Positions 7,678 through 18,390 of a stretch of DNA of 64,000 nt are shown piece after piece; within the stretch, counting starts at the first letter, position 1, and the number at the start of each line of letters is the position of its first letter. A model generated the notes under the pieces. That model was not told the DNA's origin. It worked only from the letters and a program-made list of their open reading frames with translations, and did not search any database. Made by a program: the position numbers and the translations under genes. This stretch comes from Immundisolibacterales bacterium (lineage in GTDB: Bacteria > Pseudomonadota > Gammaproteobacteria > HK1): NCBI GenBank assembly GCA_026712715.1, contig JAPOPW010000045.1, positions 1-64,000 of the forward strand, read 5' to 3'.

Positions 7678-8391
7678 TCAGGACTCGTCGACGTCGAAGG
7701 TCCAAGAGTGGAGCGCCGACCCGTTGACCTCAAGGAGGCTCAGCCGATTCAGGTGCTCGAGCCCCGTCCCGGTGTCGATGTTCCAGCGGTTGAAGGTCGT
7801 CTTGACCTCCTTCACCGGCCAGTGACCGTGCACGAGCGCCCGGAGACCCTCCACAGGCCGTGCCCGCACCCGGGCCTCTTCCTCCTCGGTCTCGAATCCG
7901 AGCAGCGCGATGTCGGCGATGCCCGCCGAGCCGCTCGAGAGCCCCTCGAGCGCCCGGTCCCAATTCGGATCCGGCACCTGCGCGTGGATCACGCCAACCG
8001 CCCCGTACGGGGTCTCGATGGTCAGGGCGAGCGGCATGTTCAACAGCGCGGCGTACCATCTCTCGTAGTCAACCCGGTTGACCTTCCGGAGCCAACCCTG
8101 CGCCCGCTCCCGGGAACCCAGAACCTTCGCCAGCATCCAGTCCAGGACCGGACGCTCGTGGTTGCCCATGGTCACCGCGTCAAATCGGCTCTCGAGCCAG
8201 GTAAGAGCCTCTTCGGAATGAGGACCCCGGTTCACGAGGTCCCCGACTCCGAAGAGGCGGTCGCTGCTCGGGTCGAACTCAAGCTCGGACAGGGCGCGAT
8301 CGAGCGTGCGGAAGCAGCCGTGGACGTCGCCTACGACGAGGTCTCGACCCGCTTGGTTGATGTCGACAGTGCGAGCGAAGGTGGACATCAT
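7678..8391 (-). CDS. Metallophosphoesterase (PrpA/PrpB-like Ser/Thr phosphatase)
   Basis: All hallmarks of the PPP-type metallophosphatase are present: GDVHG (21-25), GDLVNRG (50-56), GNHE (76-79) and the C-terminal VHGHWP. At 237 residues it matches lambda-phosphatase/PrpA-size enzymes that dephosphorylate proteins or dinucleotides. A start three bases inside (second Met) is equally likely. It follows a broken integrase piece, and a decayed copy of the same gene lies at 8650-8960, so it belongs to a duplicated mobile segment. Its substrate cannot be inferred. Confidence 0.85.
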   Translation of the reverse strand: MMSTFARTVDINQAGRDLVVGDVHGCFRTLDRALSELEFDPSSDRLFGVGDLVNRGPHSEEALTWLESRFDAVTMGNHERPVLDWMLAKVLGSRERAQGWLRKVNRVDYERWYAALLNMPLALTIETPYGAVGVIHAQVPDPNWDRALEGLSSGSAGIADIALLGFETEEEEARVRARPVEGLRALVHGHWPVKEVKTTFNRWNIDTGTGLEHLNRLSLLEVNGSALHSWTFDVDES

Positions 8392-8397
8392 CGTCTC

Positions 8398-8640
8398 TCA
8401 CTCGCAGGATTGGTCTTCCGGATCGTCGCCGTGACCGTGCTGACGGTTCTCGGCCAGAAGCGCAAGGAGTTGCGGCGAGACAGGAACACGGTACTCGCGA
8501 TGAGACCTCTGCCGTTCTGCGGGCACGGTCCAAACGGTACTCGCGAGGTCCAGTTCGTCGCAACGTGCGCTTCGAGCCTCGCTGGAACGCGCGGCGGTCA
8601 AACGAAGGAACCTGGAGCAAAGCTTGATGAAATCCGTCAT
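8398..8640 (-). pseudogene. Integrase fragment (core of P4-like tyrosine recombinase)
   Basis: The 80 residues align with the middle of P4-family integrases: LRLTAARSSEARSARCDELDL, where R of the RSSE loop is the first catalytic Arg, then VWTVPAE and VPVSPQLLALLAENR. The N-terminal arm-binding domain and the HxxR/Tyr C-terminus are absent. It is wedged between a decayed and an intact phosphoesterase and is a remnant. Confidence 0.75.
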
Positions 8641-8649
8641 GTTCTTTCC

Positions 8650-8960
8650 CTATGCTGGGAGCTTCCAAAGTCTTGAAGGTGTAGGCGTCGTACCGACTCG
8701 GGGAAACTCTCCCGAGCCAGCAATGAGCCCGAAATTGGAACCCGGGGTGAAGAGGCAATCGAGGTTTCCGGGGGTCGCCGCATGGAACCGCTGCGCAAGG
8801 CAATGAAGAACGAGGACCTCGGTTTCCGAGGTCCCCAACTCCGAAGAGGCGGTTCCGGCGTGGCTCGATCCGAGGGAGCACTCGTGGACATCACCTACCA
8901 CGGGGTCTCGACTGGCCTCGATGAGCCTGACCAAGGAGGGGCGCGTAGGCGTCATCGTCG
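8650..8960 (-). pseudogene. Decayed copy of the metallophosphoesterase
   Basis: Pieces of the phosphoesterase at 7678-8391 are recognisable in two frames: DPVVGDVHE in one, and RLFGVGDLGNRGPRS in another further on. The catalytic Gly after the first motif is changed and at least one frameshift separates the pieces. No complete frame remains. Its neighbours on both sides are integrase fragments, showing that the integrase-phosphoesterase unit was duplicated. Confidence 0.7.
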
Positions 8961-8962
8961 CA

Positions 8963-9538
8963 TTATCCTTGGAACGCATCTGGCAGCACGTACGCACCCC
9001 AGTCCTCCATGACCTTGCGCCGAGGGACGAGACGCTCGGACGGGCAGCGAACGTTGTGCATATCAGGTATGGAACGACCAAGGCAGAGCTCAGCGTGATC
9101 GTGGAGGACACCGGTCTCTGCGCACCAGTCGCGGAAGCTCGCCCGGAACGAGTGGGGAGTCACCTGGATTCCCAGTCGTCGAAGAAGAATGGAAAGAGAG
9201 GAGGCGGAGAGGGGGCCACCACGAGTGTTCGGAAACACGGGCCCTTCACCGCTACCAAGCTCGCGGGCCTCGGCGAGGACCGCCAGAGCTTGGGGCGAGA
9301 GCGGGACGCGAAGCCTGCGACGGGACTTCATCCGATCGGCGGGTACGGTCCAAACAGCCCCCTTAAGTTCCATCTCGTCCCAGCGTGCGTGGAAAACCGT
9401 GGTAGACGGCATCGCGGTGAGAACCTGGAACTCGAAAGCGAGCCGCACCGAACGAAGTGCGTCGGATGCACGCACGCAGTGGAGGATCCCGGCAACCTCG
9501 GCGTGAGGCGGTACCGTAGTGTTGGTGAAATCTGACAT
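8963..9538 (-). pseudogene. Integrase catalytic-domain fragment, active-site Arg lost
   Basis: About 191 residues align with the C-terminal half of P4-like integrases: VWTVPADRMKSRR, LAVLAEARELGSG, VTPHSFRASFRDW (the HxxR box) and VMEDWGAY. The first catalytic Arg loop is replaced (VLTAMPSTTVFHARW instead of an RSGEVR-type loop), and the region around the nucleophilic Tyr is degenerate (SIPDMHNVRC). The N-terminal domain is missing. It is non-functional and lies between the intact integrase and the decayed phosphoesterase. Confidence 0.78.
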
Positions 9539-9557
9539 TGCTTCATTCCTGTGAGGC

Positions 9558-10754
9558 TCAAGCTGATTTTCCATGAACAACGTCGCCCCAATCACTCATG
9601 ATCCGGCGACGCTGTTCAACGAGATTGGTTCTGAAATAGGCCCTCATCGTGGCATCCCCCACCTGATGGTGCAGGCAAATCTCGGCCTGAATGTGGTCAC
9701 GCTCGGTCTCTGCACACCAGTCGCGAAAGCTGGAGCGGATGCCATGAGGAGTCATGCCCAATTTGTGGGCTTGGAGTAAGGCCGCAAGTGTGTTAGCCCC
9801 CAAGAAACCGGCAGCACCCCTGCCAGAGAAAACAATGTCAGGATCGTCACCGACAAATTTGCGTGATTCATCTAGAACATGAATCATGCGAGAAGTAAGA
9901 GGAATAGCGTGCGGTCTCTTGCTCTTCATACGCTCACGAGGAATGGTCCAAACCTTATCGGCAAAGTTGAACTCCGAGTAGCGGGCGAAACGCACTTCAG
10001 AGGACCTGAGTACGGACAAGAATAAGAGTTTGGCATAGAGCTTGCTGATTTCCATCGCTCGGCTTTGGTGGATGGACTGGAAAGCCGCAGCAACTTCGGT
10101 ATAGTGCAAGGAAAGACGATTACTGCCCTCTTCAGGAGTTTCCAGTGCTGTCGCCATTTTGGCACGGGCGGGATTATCTATGCGTAGTCCCTCTTCGATT
10201 GCCCAATCGAAGATCAAGGATAGATCGACCTTTACCCTAACAGCCGTTGGGTTTTGGTTCTTCCAGATCGGTTTCAGAATTCTAAGGACGTGTTTTCTGG
10301 TGAATTCAGTAACAGGCAGTTCCTTCACCGTACTTGGAACGTAGTTTTCGAAGCGAGTGTTCCAATCACGTACCGTTTTCTTGGGATTTTTCCATTTGCT
10401 CTTTCGAACCTCGAGCACCATGAGAGCTACTTCCCTGACAGTCGGCACAGAAGGAATTGTCCGAACCCGGTCGAGTTCAATCTTTGGCTCTTTTCCTTCC
10501 CTCAACCAGGCACGACACTGATCGGTGAGGCCGCGGGCTTCAGCAAGCGATACATCGCGAACGCTCCCAAGTCCTACCTCGGGACGGTAGTCAGGTCCCT
10601 TGTGGTGAGCGCGGAAAATCCAAGAACCGTGACCGGTCCCGGTCGTGTCAAGACGAAGACCCTTCCCCTGACCATCGTACAGCCGAAGCTTTTTGTTCTT
10701 CTTCAGGGCAGCTTTGACAGCCCGGTCTGTCAACATAGTACCCATGCGCGGCAT
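9558..10754 (-). CDS. P4-like tyrosine integrase, apparently intact
   Basis: The 398-residue protein has the N-terminal DUF4102-type arm-binding domain (LTDRAVKAALKKNKKLRLYDGQ), a central SAM-like domain and a catalytic domain with the LRSSEVR Arg, the PHGIRSSFRDW HxxR box and the Tyr of MRAYFRTN. The ATG has a strong site, AAGGAGG, about six bases upstream. The gene is markedly AT-richer than its surroundings and has a more Lys-rich product, which supports recent transfer. P4-type integrases usually insert at tRNA 3' ends, but I see no tRNA in the window, so the attachment site may have been lost. Confidence 0.92.
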   Translation of the reverse strand: MPRMGTMLTDRAVKAALKKNKKLRLYDGQGKGLRLDTTGTGHGSWIFRAHHKGPDYRPEVGLGSVRDVSLAEARGLTDQCRAWLREGKEPKIELDRVRTIPSVPTVREVALMVLEVRKSKWKNPKKTVRDWNTRFENYVPSTVKELPVTEFTRKHVLRILKPIWKNQNPTAVRVKVDLSLIFDWAIEEGLRIDNPARAKMATALETPEEGSNRLSLHYTEVAAAFQSIHQSRAMEISKLYAKLLFLSVLRSSEVRFARYSEFNFADKVWTIPRERMKSKRPHAIPLTSRMIHVLDESRKFVGDDPDIVFSGRGAAGFLGANTLAALLQAHKLGMTPHGIRSSFRDWCAETERDHIQAEICLHHQVGDATMRAYFRTNLVEQRRRIMSDWGDVVHGKSA

Positions 10755-10940
10755 TGGCTACCTCCTTCCTTCCCCCCTTACGGCTAGGCCGTATTGGAGA
10801 GAGATTGAACAGGATGGAAACCTTAGCCGAAGGGAGATGTTTCGTCAAGTATTTGTACTTAAAGGAGTTTTCGACCGCATGCGAGAGCATTGGACGGAGT
10901 GGAGAGAGGACGTGGGGTTCCCGGCTACGGAACTGCAACT

Positions 10941-11357
10941 TCACATCTCGAAGCCCCAGGTGAGCGGCTTCCCGGCGGAATCGAAGCCGCGGAAGACTTG
11001 CGCTCGCGACGGGCGGCGGTGGGCACGGAGCGCGGGCGGCGTGGGGTTCGACGCCGAGCCCCGGTTCTCGCCGATGCACAGATGAAAGTGGCCGCCGTTG
11101 CCGAACATCACGGTGAGGTAACCATCGTAGAGGCTGATGCGCTTCGGCGCGCCCGGACACTTCCACTCGTAGGCGGCCCCCTGGATCATCGGGCCGAAGC
11201 GGATCCCCTCCCAATGACGCTCGAAGACGTCGCGGAGGAACGCATCGAGGAACGCCTCCTCGAGCGGCAGCGCCCAGACCTCGCGCTTGACCGTACCGTC
11301 TTCGCGGCGCTCCGTCTCGCTCGGTTCCGGCCCGAGCGCCCGGTCGTCCTCGCCCAT
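10941..11357 (-). CDS. Conserved hypothetical protein of cobalamin loci (DUF7676-like)
   Basis: From the ATG at 11357 (GGAGGGGAGGG lies just upstream) this is 138 residues. The core VWALPLEEAFLDAFLRDVF, ERHWEGIRFGPMIQGAAYEW and GYLTVMFGNGGHFHLCIGE belongs, as far as I remember, to an uncharacterised family often found beside cobW/cobN genes. Conserved His and Cys in the FHLCIGE segment could bind metal, but this is inference. It is the last gene of a minus-strand pair after cobQ, fitting a B12-related role. Confidence 0.65.
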   Translation of the reverse strand: MGEDDRALGPEPSETERREDGTVKREVWALPLEEAFLDAFLRDVFERHWEGIRFGPMIQGAAYEWKCPGAPKRISLYDGYLTVMFGNGGHFHLCIGENRGSASNPTPPALRAHRRPSRAQVFRGFDSAGKPLTWGFEM

Positions 11358-11555
11358 GCCGTGCCGCCCTCCCCTCCTGCTCTTCTCCACGGCGCGAAAG
11401 CAGGATACGCGAATTCGACTGCCCATCCGGGCGGCCGGAATTGCGTGGGCGAACGCCCGGACCTGCCGCCGGTCGAAGGCGCGGGCTCGCCTCGCCACCC
11501 TCGTTCCCGGAGCGGCCGGGCCGGAGCCCTCCCGGCCGACCGGCCGCGTCCGCGC

Positions 11556-13028
11556 CTACCCCCCGCCGAGCAATGCCTCTACGTCGAGGGCCGCCTCGAG
11601 CCCGTCCGCGAGGTCGTCGAGGGCCCGCTCGATGGCGGGCGCGTAGGCGAACGCCGAGGACGAGCCGTCGCGCACGCCGTCGAGCCACCGGGCGCGGAAC
11701 TCGTCGCCGGCGAAGAGCCCGTGCACGTAAGTGCCCTCGATTCGGCCGTCCGCGCTCACCGCGCCGTCCGGCCCGTTCGGAAGGTGCGCGAACGAACGGG
11801 CCGCGTCGGAGCCGGTGGTGGTCCCCATGTGGATCTCGTATCCGGAGAGCGGCACACCGCTCCGCGCGCAGGTCCCTTCCACCGGGTGCACCGACTTCTC
11901 GCCCCCCATCACCGTCTCGACGTCGAGCAGCCCGAGGCCGGGCGCCTCCCCGGGCGGGCCGTCGACCCCATCCGGATCGCGCACGCGCCGCCCGAGCATC
12001 TGGTACCCGCCGCAAAGTCCGAGCACCCGGCCGCCGGCGCGGGCGTGCGCAATGACGTCGTGGTCCCAGCCCTGCGCGCGAAGGAACGCGAGATCGCCGA
12101 GGGTCGACTTCGTGCCGGGCAGCAGGACGACATCGGCGTCGCGGGGCAGCGCCGTCCCCGGGGGGATGAAGGCGAAGTCCACCCCGGGCTCCATCCGGAG
12201 CGGGTCCGCGTCGTCGAAGTTGGCGATCCGCGAGAGCCGCGGGGCGACGATGCGGATCCTTCTTCCGGCCGGACCGGCCGCCCGCGAACCGGTACGGTCG
12301 TCGAGGACCACCGCGTCCTCCGGCGGCAGCCGCCGGGCCGCCTCGAGCCACGGAACGACCCCCCGGCACGGCCAGCCGGTGTGACCCTCGATCTCGCGCA
12401 CGCCGTCCGCGAAGAGCGCCGGATCTCCCCGGAACTTGTTGATCACGAAGCTCGTGACCATCGCCGCGTCGGCCGGATCGAGCACGACCCGCGTCCCCAC
12501 CACCGAGGCGATGACCCCTCCGCGATCGATGTCGGCGAGGAGGCAGACCGGGACTCGCGCGCGCCGGGCGAACCCCATGTTCGCGATATCGCGCTCGCGG
12601 AGGTTGGTCTCCGCCGCGCTCCCCGCCCCCTCGACGAGCACGAGGTCGAATGCGCCGGCGAGGCGCGCGAAGCTCTCGAGCACCGGAGCGAGGAGCCGGT
12701 CGCGCCGCGCGAGGTAGTCCGCTCCTTCCAGGGTCGAGACCGCCCGCCCGTGCACCACCACCTGGGAGGTCCGGTCCGACTGGGGCTTGAGCAGCACCGG
12801 GTTCATGTCCACCGTCGGGGCGAGCCCGGCCGCCCGCGCCTGGAGCGCCTGCGCCCGTCCGATCTCGCCGCCGCCGGGGCAGGCCGCCGCGTTGTTCGAC
12901 ATGTTCTGCGGCTTGAACGGCGCGGCGGCAATTCCGCGCCGGCGCGCGAGCCGGCAAAGCCCGGCCACGACCGTCGACTTCCCGACGTCCGACCCCGTTC
13001 CCTGGACCATCAGCGCCCGGCCCCTCAC
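11556..13028 (-). CDS. cobQ: Cobyric acid synthase CobQ
   Basis: CobQ amidates the b, d, e and g carboxylates of adenosylcobyrinic acid a,c-diamide with glutamine and ATP. The N-terminal ATPase domain starts with [10 protein letters not shown] (10-19) and has [11 protein letters not shown] and [11 protein letters not shown]. The C-terminal class I amidotransferase domain has the nucleophile in [11 protein letters not shown] and the His in TYVHGLFAG. At 490 residues it is full length. GTG 13028 has GGAGGG just upstream; ATG 13010 is an alternative. It is separated from the other cob genes by the 14-kb defence island, suggesting the island split an ancestral B12 cluster. Confidence 0.95.
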   Translation of the reverse strand: MRGRALMVQGTGSDVGKSTVVAGLCRLARRRGIAAAPFKPQNMSNNAAACPGGGEIGRAQALQARAAGLAPTVDMNPVLLKPQSDRTSQVVVHGRAVSTLEGADYLARRDRLLAPVLESFARLAGAFDLVLVEGAGSAAETNLRERDIANMGFARRARVPVCLLADIDRGGVIASVVGTRVVLDPADAAMVTSFVINKFRGDPALFADGVREIEGHTGWPCRGVVPWLEAARRLPPEDAVVLDDRTGSRAAGPAGRRIRIVAPRLSRIANFDDADPLRMEPGVDFAFIPPGTALPRDADVVLLPGTKSTLGDLAFLRAQGWDHDVIAHARAGGRVLGLCGGYQMLGRRVRDPDGVDGPPGEAPGLGLLDVETVMGGEKSVHPVEGTCARSGVPLSGYEIHMGTTTGSDAARSFAHLPNGPDGAVSADGRIEGTYVHGLFAGDEFRARWLDGVRDGSSSAFAYAPAIERALDDLADGLEAALDVEALLGGG

Positions 13029-13329
13029 GCCGCCCTCCCCTTCCCCGCCCCTCGGTCCGGACGACGGGAACGCTCGGAATTGCCCGGTTCATTTCTGGGG
13101 TACATGTGCGGTCCCGACGCTCCTGGTCCGTTGCCGGCCCACATCGAGGGCATGAAATTATCGAAGGCACGGGTGCGCCTCGTCGGAACGAGGTGGGCTC
13201 TACCTTCGGGAACGCCATCGTGCCGGGCCATAATTTGGGCTGCCCGAGCGCGGGAGCCAATCCGACCGCGCGGCACGCCAACGGCCAGACGTCGTACGGC
13301 AGGATGACCGGTTCCCGGACGACCGGCCG
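13029..13329. other. Intergenic stretch without recognised gene
   Basis: About 300 bases between cobQ and the restriction gene. Frames are open on the minus strand, but nothing there matches a family I know. This is one edge of the defence island, so a junction sequence may lie here. Confidence 0.4.
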
Positions 13330-15999
13330 TCATCCGTACCAGATCCCGGTCTTCTCCATGAGTTGGCGGCGGGCGTCCTTGCCCCCGACGTCCTTCTCCG
13401 CCATTACGAACAGGCACGTCCCCGCGCTCTCGCGCTCCCATAGCTCGCCGATAGTCCGTTTCTCGGCGGTATCCGCCCCCTCCGCGATATGCGCACCCTT
13501 GTACTCGACGACCAGAAGCCGACCATCGTCGAGCCGGGCCACGAAGTCGGGGTAGAAGCGGCCGGCCACCACAGGAAGCGAGAACGAGGCCGGGTCCCGG
13601 GCCACGTTGCGGATCCAGTACCGGAGCCCCGGCAGGCTGTCGATGGCCTGCGCGCACCGGAGCTCCTCGCCGTCTTCCACGCCGTCGAAGACCGGCACGC
13701 GGTCTGCGCCCAGGAAGTGCCTTCGCGGCCTCCAGCGGCCCCGGTACCGTCGCCGGTCGCGGTACATGTCCTTGTGGAACTCGAAGGCGTGGTCGAACGA
13801 GACCTCGACCCTGGCCGCGGGGGCGAAGAGGCAGCGCTGGTAGATGGCTTCGCGCTCCGCCCGGCGAATGACTGCGAGCTTGTCCCGAATCTTCCGCGCG
13901 AGGAGGAACTTGCCGCGCATGAGGGCGGAAACGTGGATTTTGCGCGCGCCGATCAGGTGGCCCACGAGGTCCCGGAGCCACCGGATCAGCTCGCCCTGGC
14001 GAATGTCCGCGTCGCGCCCCTGCCGGTCGAGCCACCGCACGAGCGCCTCCGGGGTCCAGCCTTCCACCTCCACGTTCAGCGCGAGCTGCTCCTCCTCGCT
14101 CGCGAACTGGTAGGCGATGCGATTGCCGTCCAGGTCGATCTCGAAGCTCCGCGCGGTCTCGCGGATCGCGAGCTCGCTCCCGTCCATTCGCGGGGAATGG
14201 TCCAGGAGCGACCACTCGTGAGACTCCATGAAGAGGTCGGTGTCGGCGAGCTCCAGCTTCCCCTGAACGGCCGACATGAGCCGCGGCACCCTGAGTTCCT
14301 CGCCTTGGTCGGCGGGCGAGGCCGGCTGATCACGCAGATTGATCCGGTGCTTTGCGACTGCCTTTGCGAAATCCGGCCGCTCGCTCTCCGGGACGGCTTC
14401 GAGGATCGCCTCCTCCAGGTCGCTGCCAACCCGTCCGACCACCACGACCTCGACCGCCCCGTCATCGAACTCGTGCACCGTCACGCCGCTTCGCCCGAGC
14501 GCCTCGAGCGCGGCGGCAACCTCGGGGGCTCCTCCAGCGAACGTGTGCCGGAACGAAGGGGCGGCTTCTTTGTCACGGTCGGTCGGATCCCCCCACCCGC
14601 CAAGATCCAGCTCCTCCAGCTCGATGCTCTCGTGCGCCTCGTCTTCCTCGAACCCCATGGCCACCAGCTTGTCCGCGAGAGCCTGCGCCGACGCGCCGAA
14701 GGAGGGCTCGGACACGAAGGCGTACGCCCGGTTGAGATCGGGAAGCCGGCGCCGCGCTGCGTAGGGCATCCGCAACACCCGGCCGAGGAGCTGCTCCACG
14801 TCGACCGCACTCCGGATGCGGGCGACGGAGCAGAAGACGTAGGCGAAAGAGCAGTCCCATCCTTCCTTGAGCGCCTCGATGGTGATCACGTGCTCGATGG
14901 CGCAGGCGCGGTCGAAGAGGTCGATGCCGTCCAGCTCCCGCTGATCGCCGGTCGCGACCGCGATCCGCGCAGGCGCGACGCCTTCGACCTCCACCAGATG
15001 GGTCTTCAGCGCATCGACGGTCACCTCCTGGTTCTTCGGCTGGGCCTGGAAGAGGACCAGGGGACGGATGTAGTCCGCGTCGTCCCTCGCGCTCCTCGCG
15101 AGCGCGGCGCGGGCCGCGATGGCGCCGCTCACCGCCCCCTGCCAGGTATCGTGCTCGGAGAGCTGGATCGGCAGCTTGATCATCGCCTCGGTCTTGAGCT
15201 CCCGGGCCGAGACGCTGTGCAGGATGTTGTTGAGCCGGCGGCCCTTCCGGTCCCGCGGCGTGGCGGTGAACTCGACGATCGCGCACGGGTTCACCCGCGC
15301 CTGCATCTCCCGGGTGAGCCCGGTCACCGCATTGTGCGCCTCGTCCACGATCATCAGCGGCCGGTGGAGATGGAGCAGGTTCGCGAAGGAGAGCTTGATG
15401 CCGCCTCCGCCTTGCAGCTTTTCGAGGCCGGGTGCGGTCTCCGGGACGCTGGCGAAGTGAGGCTCCAGGTTCTCGTTGTGGGCGTATACCTTGCGTCCCT
15501 CGGTGTTCGTGACCCGCAGGGTCTGGATGGTGCCGACGACGATGCAGCAATGGTCTCGGAGATCGGGCGGCCGGACATGGGAGAAGTCCGTGATGTCGAA
15601 TACCCGCACCCGCCCGGAGAAGGATTCGTCCAGCGCCTGCCGGTAGGGGTGGCGGGTGTTCTTGAGCGCCTGGACGGTCTGGATGCGAATGGTATTGGAG
15701 GGCACCAGCCACAGCACCAGGGGGTGGTCCTTCTCGATCCAGGCGTCGCGGGCGATGGCGACGGCATGGGCGGCGAGGATCGTCTTGCCGCCCCCGGTCG
15801 GCAGGCGCAGGCAGATGTAGGGGACTTCGGGCAGGCGATCGAGGGAGGTATAGGCGCCCGCGTAGCGGCCGAGGCGCCCTGCCTGCTCGGGCGCCCGGGG
15901 GATCGCCTCATAGGCATTCCTCGGCCCCGCCACCCGCGCCTCCTCGAAGAAGCGGCGTAGGACGGCGAGGGTCTCGGACTGATACTCCTTGAGCTTCAC
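13330..15999 (-). CDS. res: Type III restriction endonuclease subunit (Res)
   Basis: The true start is probably GTG 15999 (VKLKEYQSETLAVLRRFF); the open frame further upstream overlaps the methylase gene and has no homology. The 889-residue protein is an SF2 helicase fused to a nuclease: PTGGGKT (67-73), VDEAH box (IVDEAHNA), VEFTATPRD, the motif VI region (VEQLLGRVLRMPYA), and near the C-terminus a PD-(D/E)XK core, PDFVARLDDGRLLVVEYKG. Such proteins translocate on DNA and cut when target sites are unmethylated. It lies 80 bases after the methylase stop, as in Type III-like systems. Confidence 0.92.
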   Translation of the reverse strand: MKLKEYQSETLAVLRRFFEEARVAGPRNAYEAIPRAPEQAGRLGRYAGAYTSLDRLPEVPYICLRLPTGGGKTILAAHAVAIARDAWIEKDHPLVLWLVPSNTIRIQTVQALKNTRHPYRQALDESFSGRVRVFDITDFSHVRPPDLRDHCCIVVGTIQTLRVTNTEGRKVYAHNENLEPHFASVPETAPGLEKLQGGGGIKLSFANLLHLHRPLMIVDEAHNAVTGLTREMQARVNPCAIVEFTATPRDRKGRRLNNILHSVSARELKTEAMIKLPIQLSEHDTWQGAVSGAIAARAALARSARDDADYIRPLVLFQAQPKNQEVTVDALKTHLVEVEGVAPARIAVATGDQRELDGIDLFDRACAIEHVITIEALKEGWDCSFAYVFCSVARIRSAVDVEQLLGRVLRMPYAARRRLPDLNRAYAFVSEPSFGASAQALADKLVAMGFEEDEAHESIELEELDLGGWGDPTDRDKEAAPSFRHTFAGGAPEVAAALEALGRSGVTVHEFDDGAVEVVVVGRVGSDLEEAILEAVPESERPDFAKAVAKHRINLRDQPASPADQGEELRVPRLMSAVQGKLELADTDLFMESHEWSLLDHSPRMDGSELAIRETARSFEIDLDGNRIAYQFASEEEQLALNVEVEGWTPEALVRWLDRQGRDADIRQGELIRWLRDLVGHLIGARKIHVSALMRGKFLLARKIRDKLAVIRRAEREAIYQRCLFAPAARVEVSFDHAFEFHKDMYRDRRRYRGRWRPRRHFLGADRVPVFDGVEDGEELRCAQAIDSLPGLRYWIRNVARDPASFSLPVVAGRFYPDFVARLDDGRLLVVEYKGAHIAEGADTAEKRTIGELWERESAGTCLFVMAEKDVGGKDARRQLMEKTGIWYG

Positions 16000-16079
16000 G
16001 GATTGGCAGCCAAGGATTGCGATTCCGGGATTACCCGGAGGTAGCGAGGAGCGGCCCCATCCCGCTTGCGCCTCACGGA

Positions 16080-17645
16080 TCAGTCCCGCGCTCGGACATC
16101 GTAGGGCGTCTGCTTGAAGACGATGCGTTCGCGGGCGAGGGTTGCCGGAGCGAGCCGCGACTGCTCGCCGTAGACGGTGAGCGGGTACGCCGTAGGTTCC
16201 CCCGCAAGCTCCGGATGAGTCTTCGCGATCTCGGCGCGGATCGCGGAAAGGGATGACCGCGTCAATACGTTCCCACCGGCCGGCCGCCGGTCGCCCAGAA
16301 CGCCGTTGTAGAGCAGAGCGTAGGCATGTCCGTCGTGCAAGCCGAGCACTGGAGACCCGTCGCTCCCGTCCCACGGTCGACCAGTCTCGCTGAACCACAC
16401 GTGCGCGGCGAGGACGGGAAAGCGGATGTCCGGCCGGATGCGCCCATCCTCGTCGAACACCGGCGGACCGAGCCGATAGAAGCGGAACCCACCCCCGCCC
16501 TTCCACCCGACACTCTCCGAGATCCCTCCCTGCTCCCCCTCGATCACTTTGCGGAGACGCGGCGCGCAGTGGGTGACCGCATGCTCCCCCATCTCGATTC
16601 CGATCCACCGCCGCCCCATCTTGTGCGCGACCGCGGCCGTCGTGCCGGAGCCCAAGAAGGAGTCGAGCACTAGATCGCCGGGGTTGGTCGCAAGCTGCAG
16701 TATTCGGCCTATCAACGCCTCGGGTTTAGGATTTCCGAAAACCACTTGCCCAGGAAAAAGGCCCTTCAGATCAGTACTGGCGAGCTTGTTGCTCCCAACT
16801 TCCTGGTGTGCCCACCAGGAGTTTGGAGTCAGACCCTCGTCCATCTCGTGGAGATACTTCTTCAGCATAGGTCGTCCTTCGCCCTTTACTCCGAACGTAA
16901 TGCGGCCATCGGCGAGCCACGACTCATAGACTTCTTCATTCATTCGCCAATATCTGTTCTTGGGAGGAAGAAATGTCTTCCCCGTAAGGCCGGTGATTTC
17001 AAATTGGCCGGCTGCATAGTACTTTCCGGCCGAAAGATTTTCCGCCTTCCATGGACCTCTCGGGTCATTGTCGGGATTCCTGAACGTCTTCTTCTGCTCT
17101 TCCGTTCGAGTAACTTTGCCGACGGTCAGCCTTCCAATATCCCGCGCATAGAAAAGTATATGGTCATGCGTATCAGACATGAACTTGGCCGTCTGATTTG
17201 AAGTATATGACTTCTGCCAAACGACGTTCGTGATGAAGTTCTTTCTTCCGAATATTTCATCCATGATCACCTTCAGGTAGTGTCCTTCATTGTCGTCTAT
17301 AGATATCCAAATCGATCCGTCATCGGCCAACAGTTCGCGCAGAATCTCCAAGCGCGGCCACATCATGGAGAGCCACCGGGTATGTTCCAAGTTGTCGTCG
17401 TAGTGCTCGAACGCGGAACGGGTGTTGTACGGCGGATCGACGTAGATGCACTTCACACGGCCAGCGTAGAACGGCAGCAATGACTTCAGCGTTTCCAGGT
17501 TGTCCCCTTGGATCAGCATGTCGCCAGACTCGGCCGCACCGGCGGACAGCTCGCGAGCCCCTTCCAGTAGCCGATAGGGCGTGCGCGCCGCAGCGCGAAT
17601 ATCCTGCTCTCGCGTCAACCAGTGCAGAATCGGCACGGCGTGCAT
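16080..17645 (-). CDS. mod: Type III-like DNA methyltransferase (Mod)
   Basis: The 521 residues show a beta-class N6-adenine or N4-cytosine methyltransferase: DPPYNT (70-75) comes first, and the SAM-binding DSFLGSGTTAAVAH comes near residue 345. ISIDDNEGHYLKVIMDEIFG is also typical of Mod proteins. The ATG has GGAGG immediately upstream. The central target-recognition part (about 16.75-17.35 kb) is noticeably AT-richer than the rest, which fits exchange of the specificity domain. With the following Res gene it forms a restriction-modification system. Confidence 0.92.
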   Translation of the reverse strand: MHAVPILHWLTREQDIRAAARTPYRLLEGARELSAGAAESGDMLIQGDNLETLKSLLPFYAGRVKCIYVDPPYNTRSAFEHYDDNLEHTRWLSMMWPRLEILRELLADDGSIWISIDDNEGHYLKVIMDEIFGRKNFITNVVWQKSYTSNQTAKFMSDTHDHILFYARDIGRLTVGKVTRTEEQKKTFRNPDNDPRGPWKAENLSAGKYYAAGQFEITGLTGKTFLPPKNRYWRMNEEVYESWLADGRITFGVKGEGRPMLKKYLHEMDEGLTPNSWWAHQEVGSNKLASTDLKGLFPGQVVFGNPKPEALIGRILQLATNPGDLVLDSFLGSGTTAAVAHKMGRRWIGIEMGEHAVTHCAPRLRKVIEGEQGGISESVGWKGGGGFRFYRLGPPVFDEDGRIRPDIRFPVLAAHVWFSETGRPWDGSDGSPVLGLHDGHAYALLYNGVLGDRRPAGGNVLTRSSLSAIRAEIAKTHPELAGEPTAYPLTVYGEQSRLAPATLARERIVFKQTPYDVRARD

Positions 17646-17648
17646 CTA

Positions 17649-18257
<609 letters not shown>

Positions 18258-18390
18258 TCACCGCCTCGTTGGGACCGAAAACCATACTCTGACGACCTGC
18301 AGACATTCGCTCCCTTGGTTGCCCTTGGTTGGCGAGAAGAAACCCAACACTGACGTCGGTCCAATGCCGGGACGCCGTAAATTTGCATCT

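Noticed and set aside
13489-15960. Very long plus-strand open frame opposite the Res gene (similar long frames lie opposite cobN at 28490-32302, the TonB receptor at 34163-37627 and cobB-cobS at 56744-59719)
   Set aside because: These are GC-rich shadow frames with Arg/Pro/Gly-biased composition; the opposite strand has full-length recognised genes.
16000-16608. N-terminal extension of Res to 1092 residues
   Set aside because: The extension lies over the methylase gene, is low-complexity, and homology begins at the GTG 15999.
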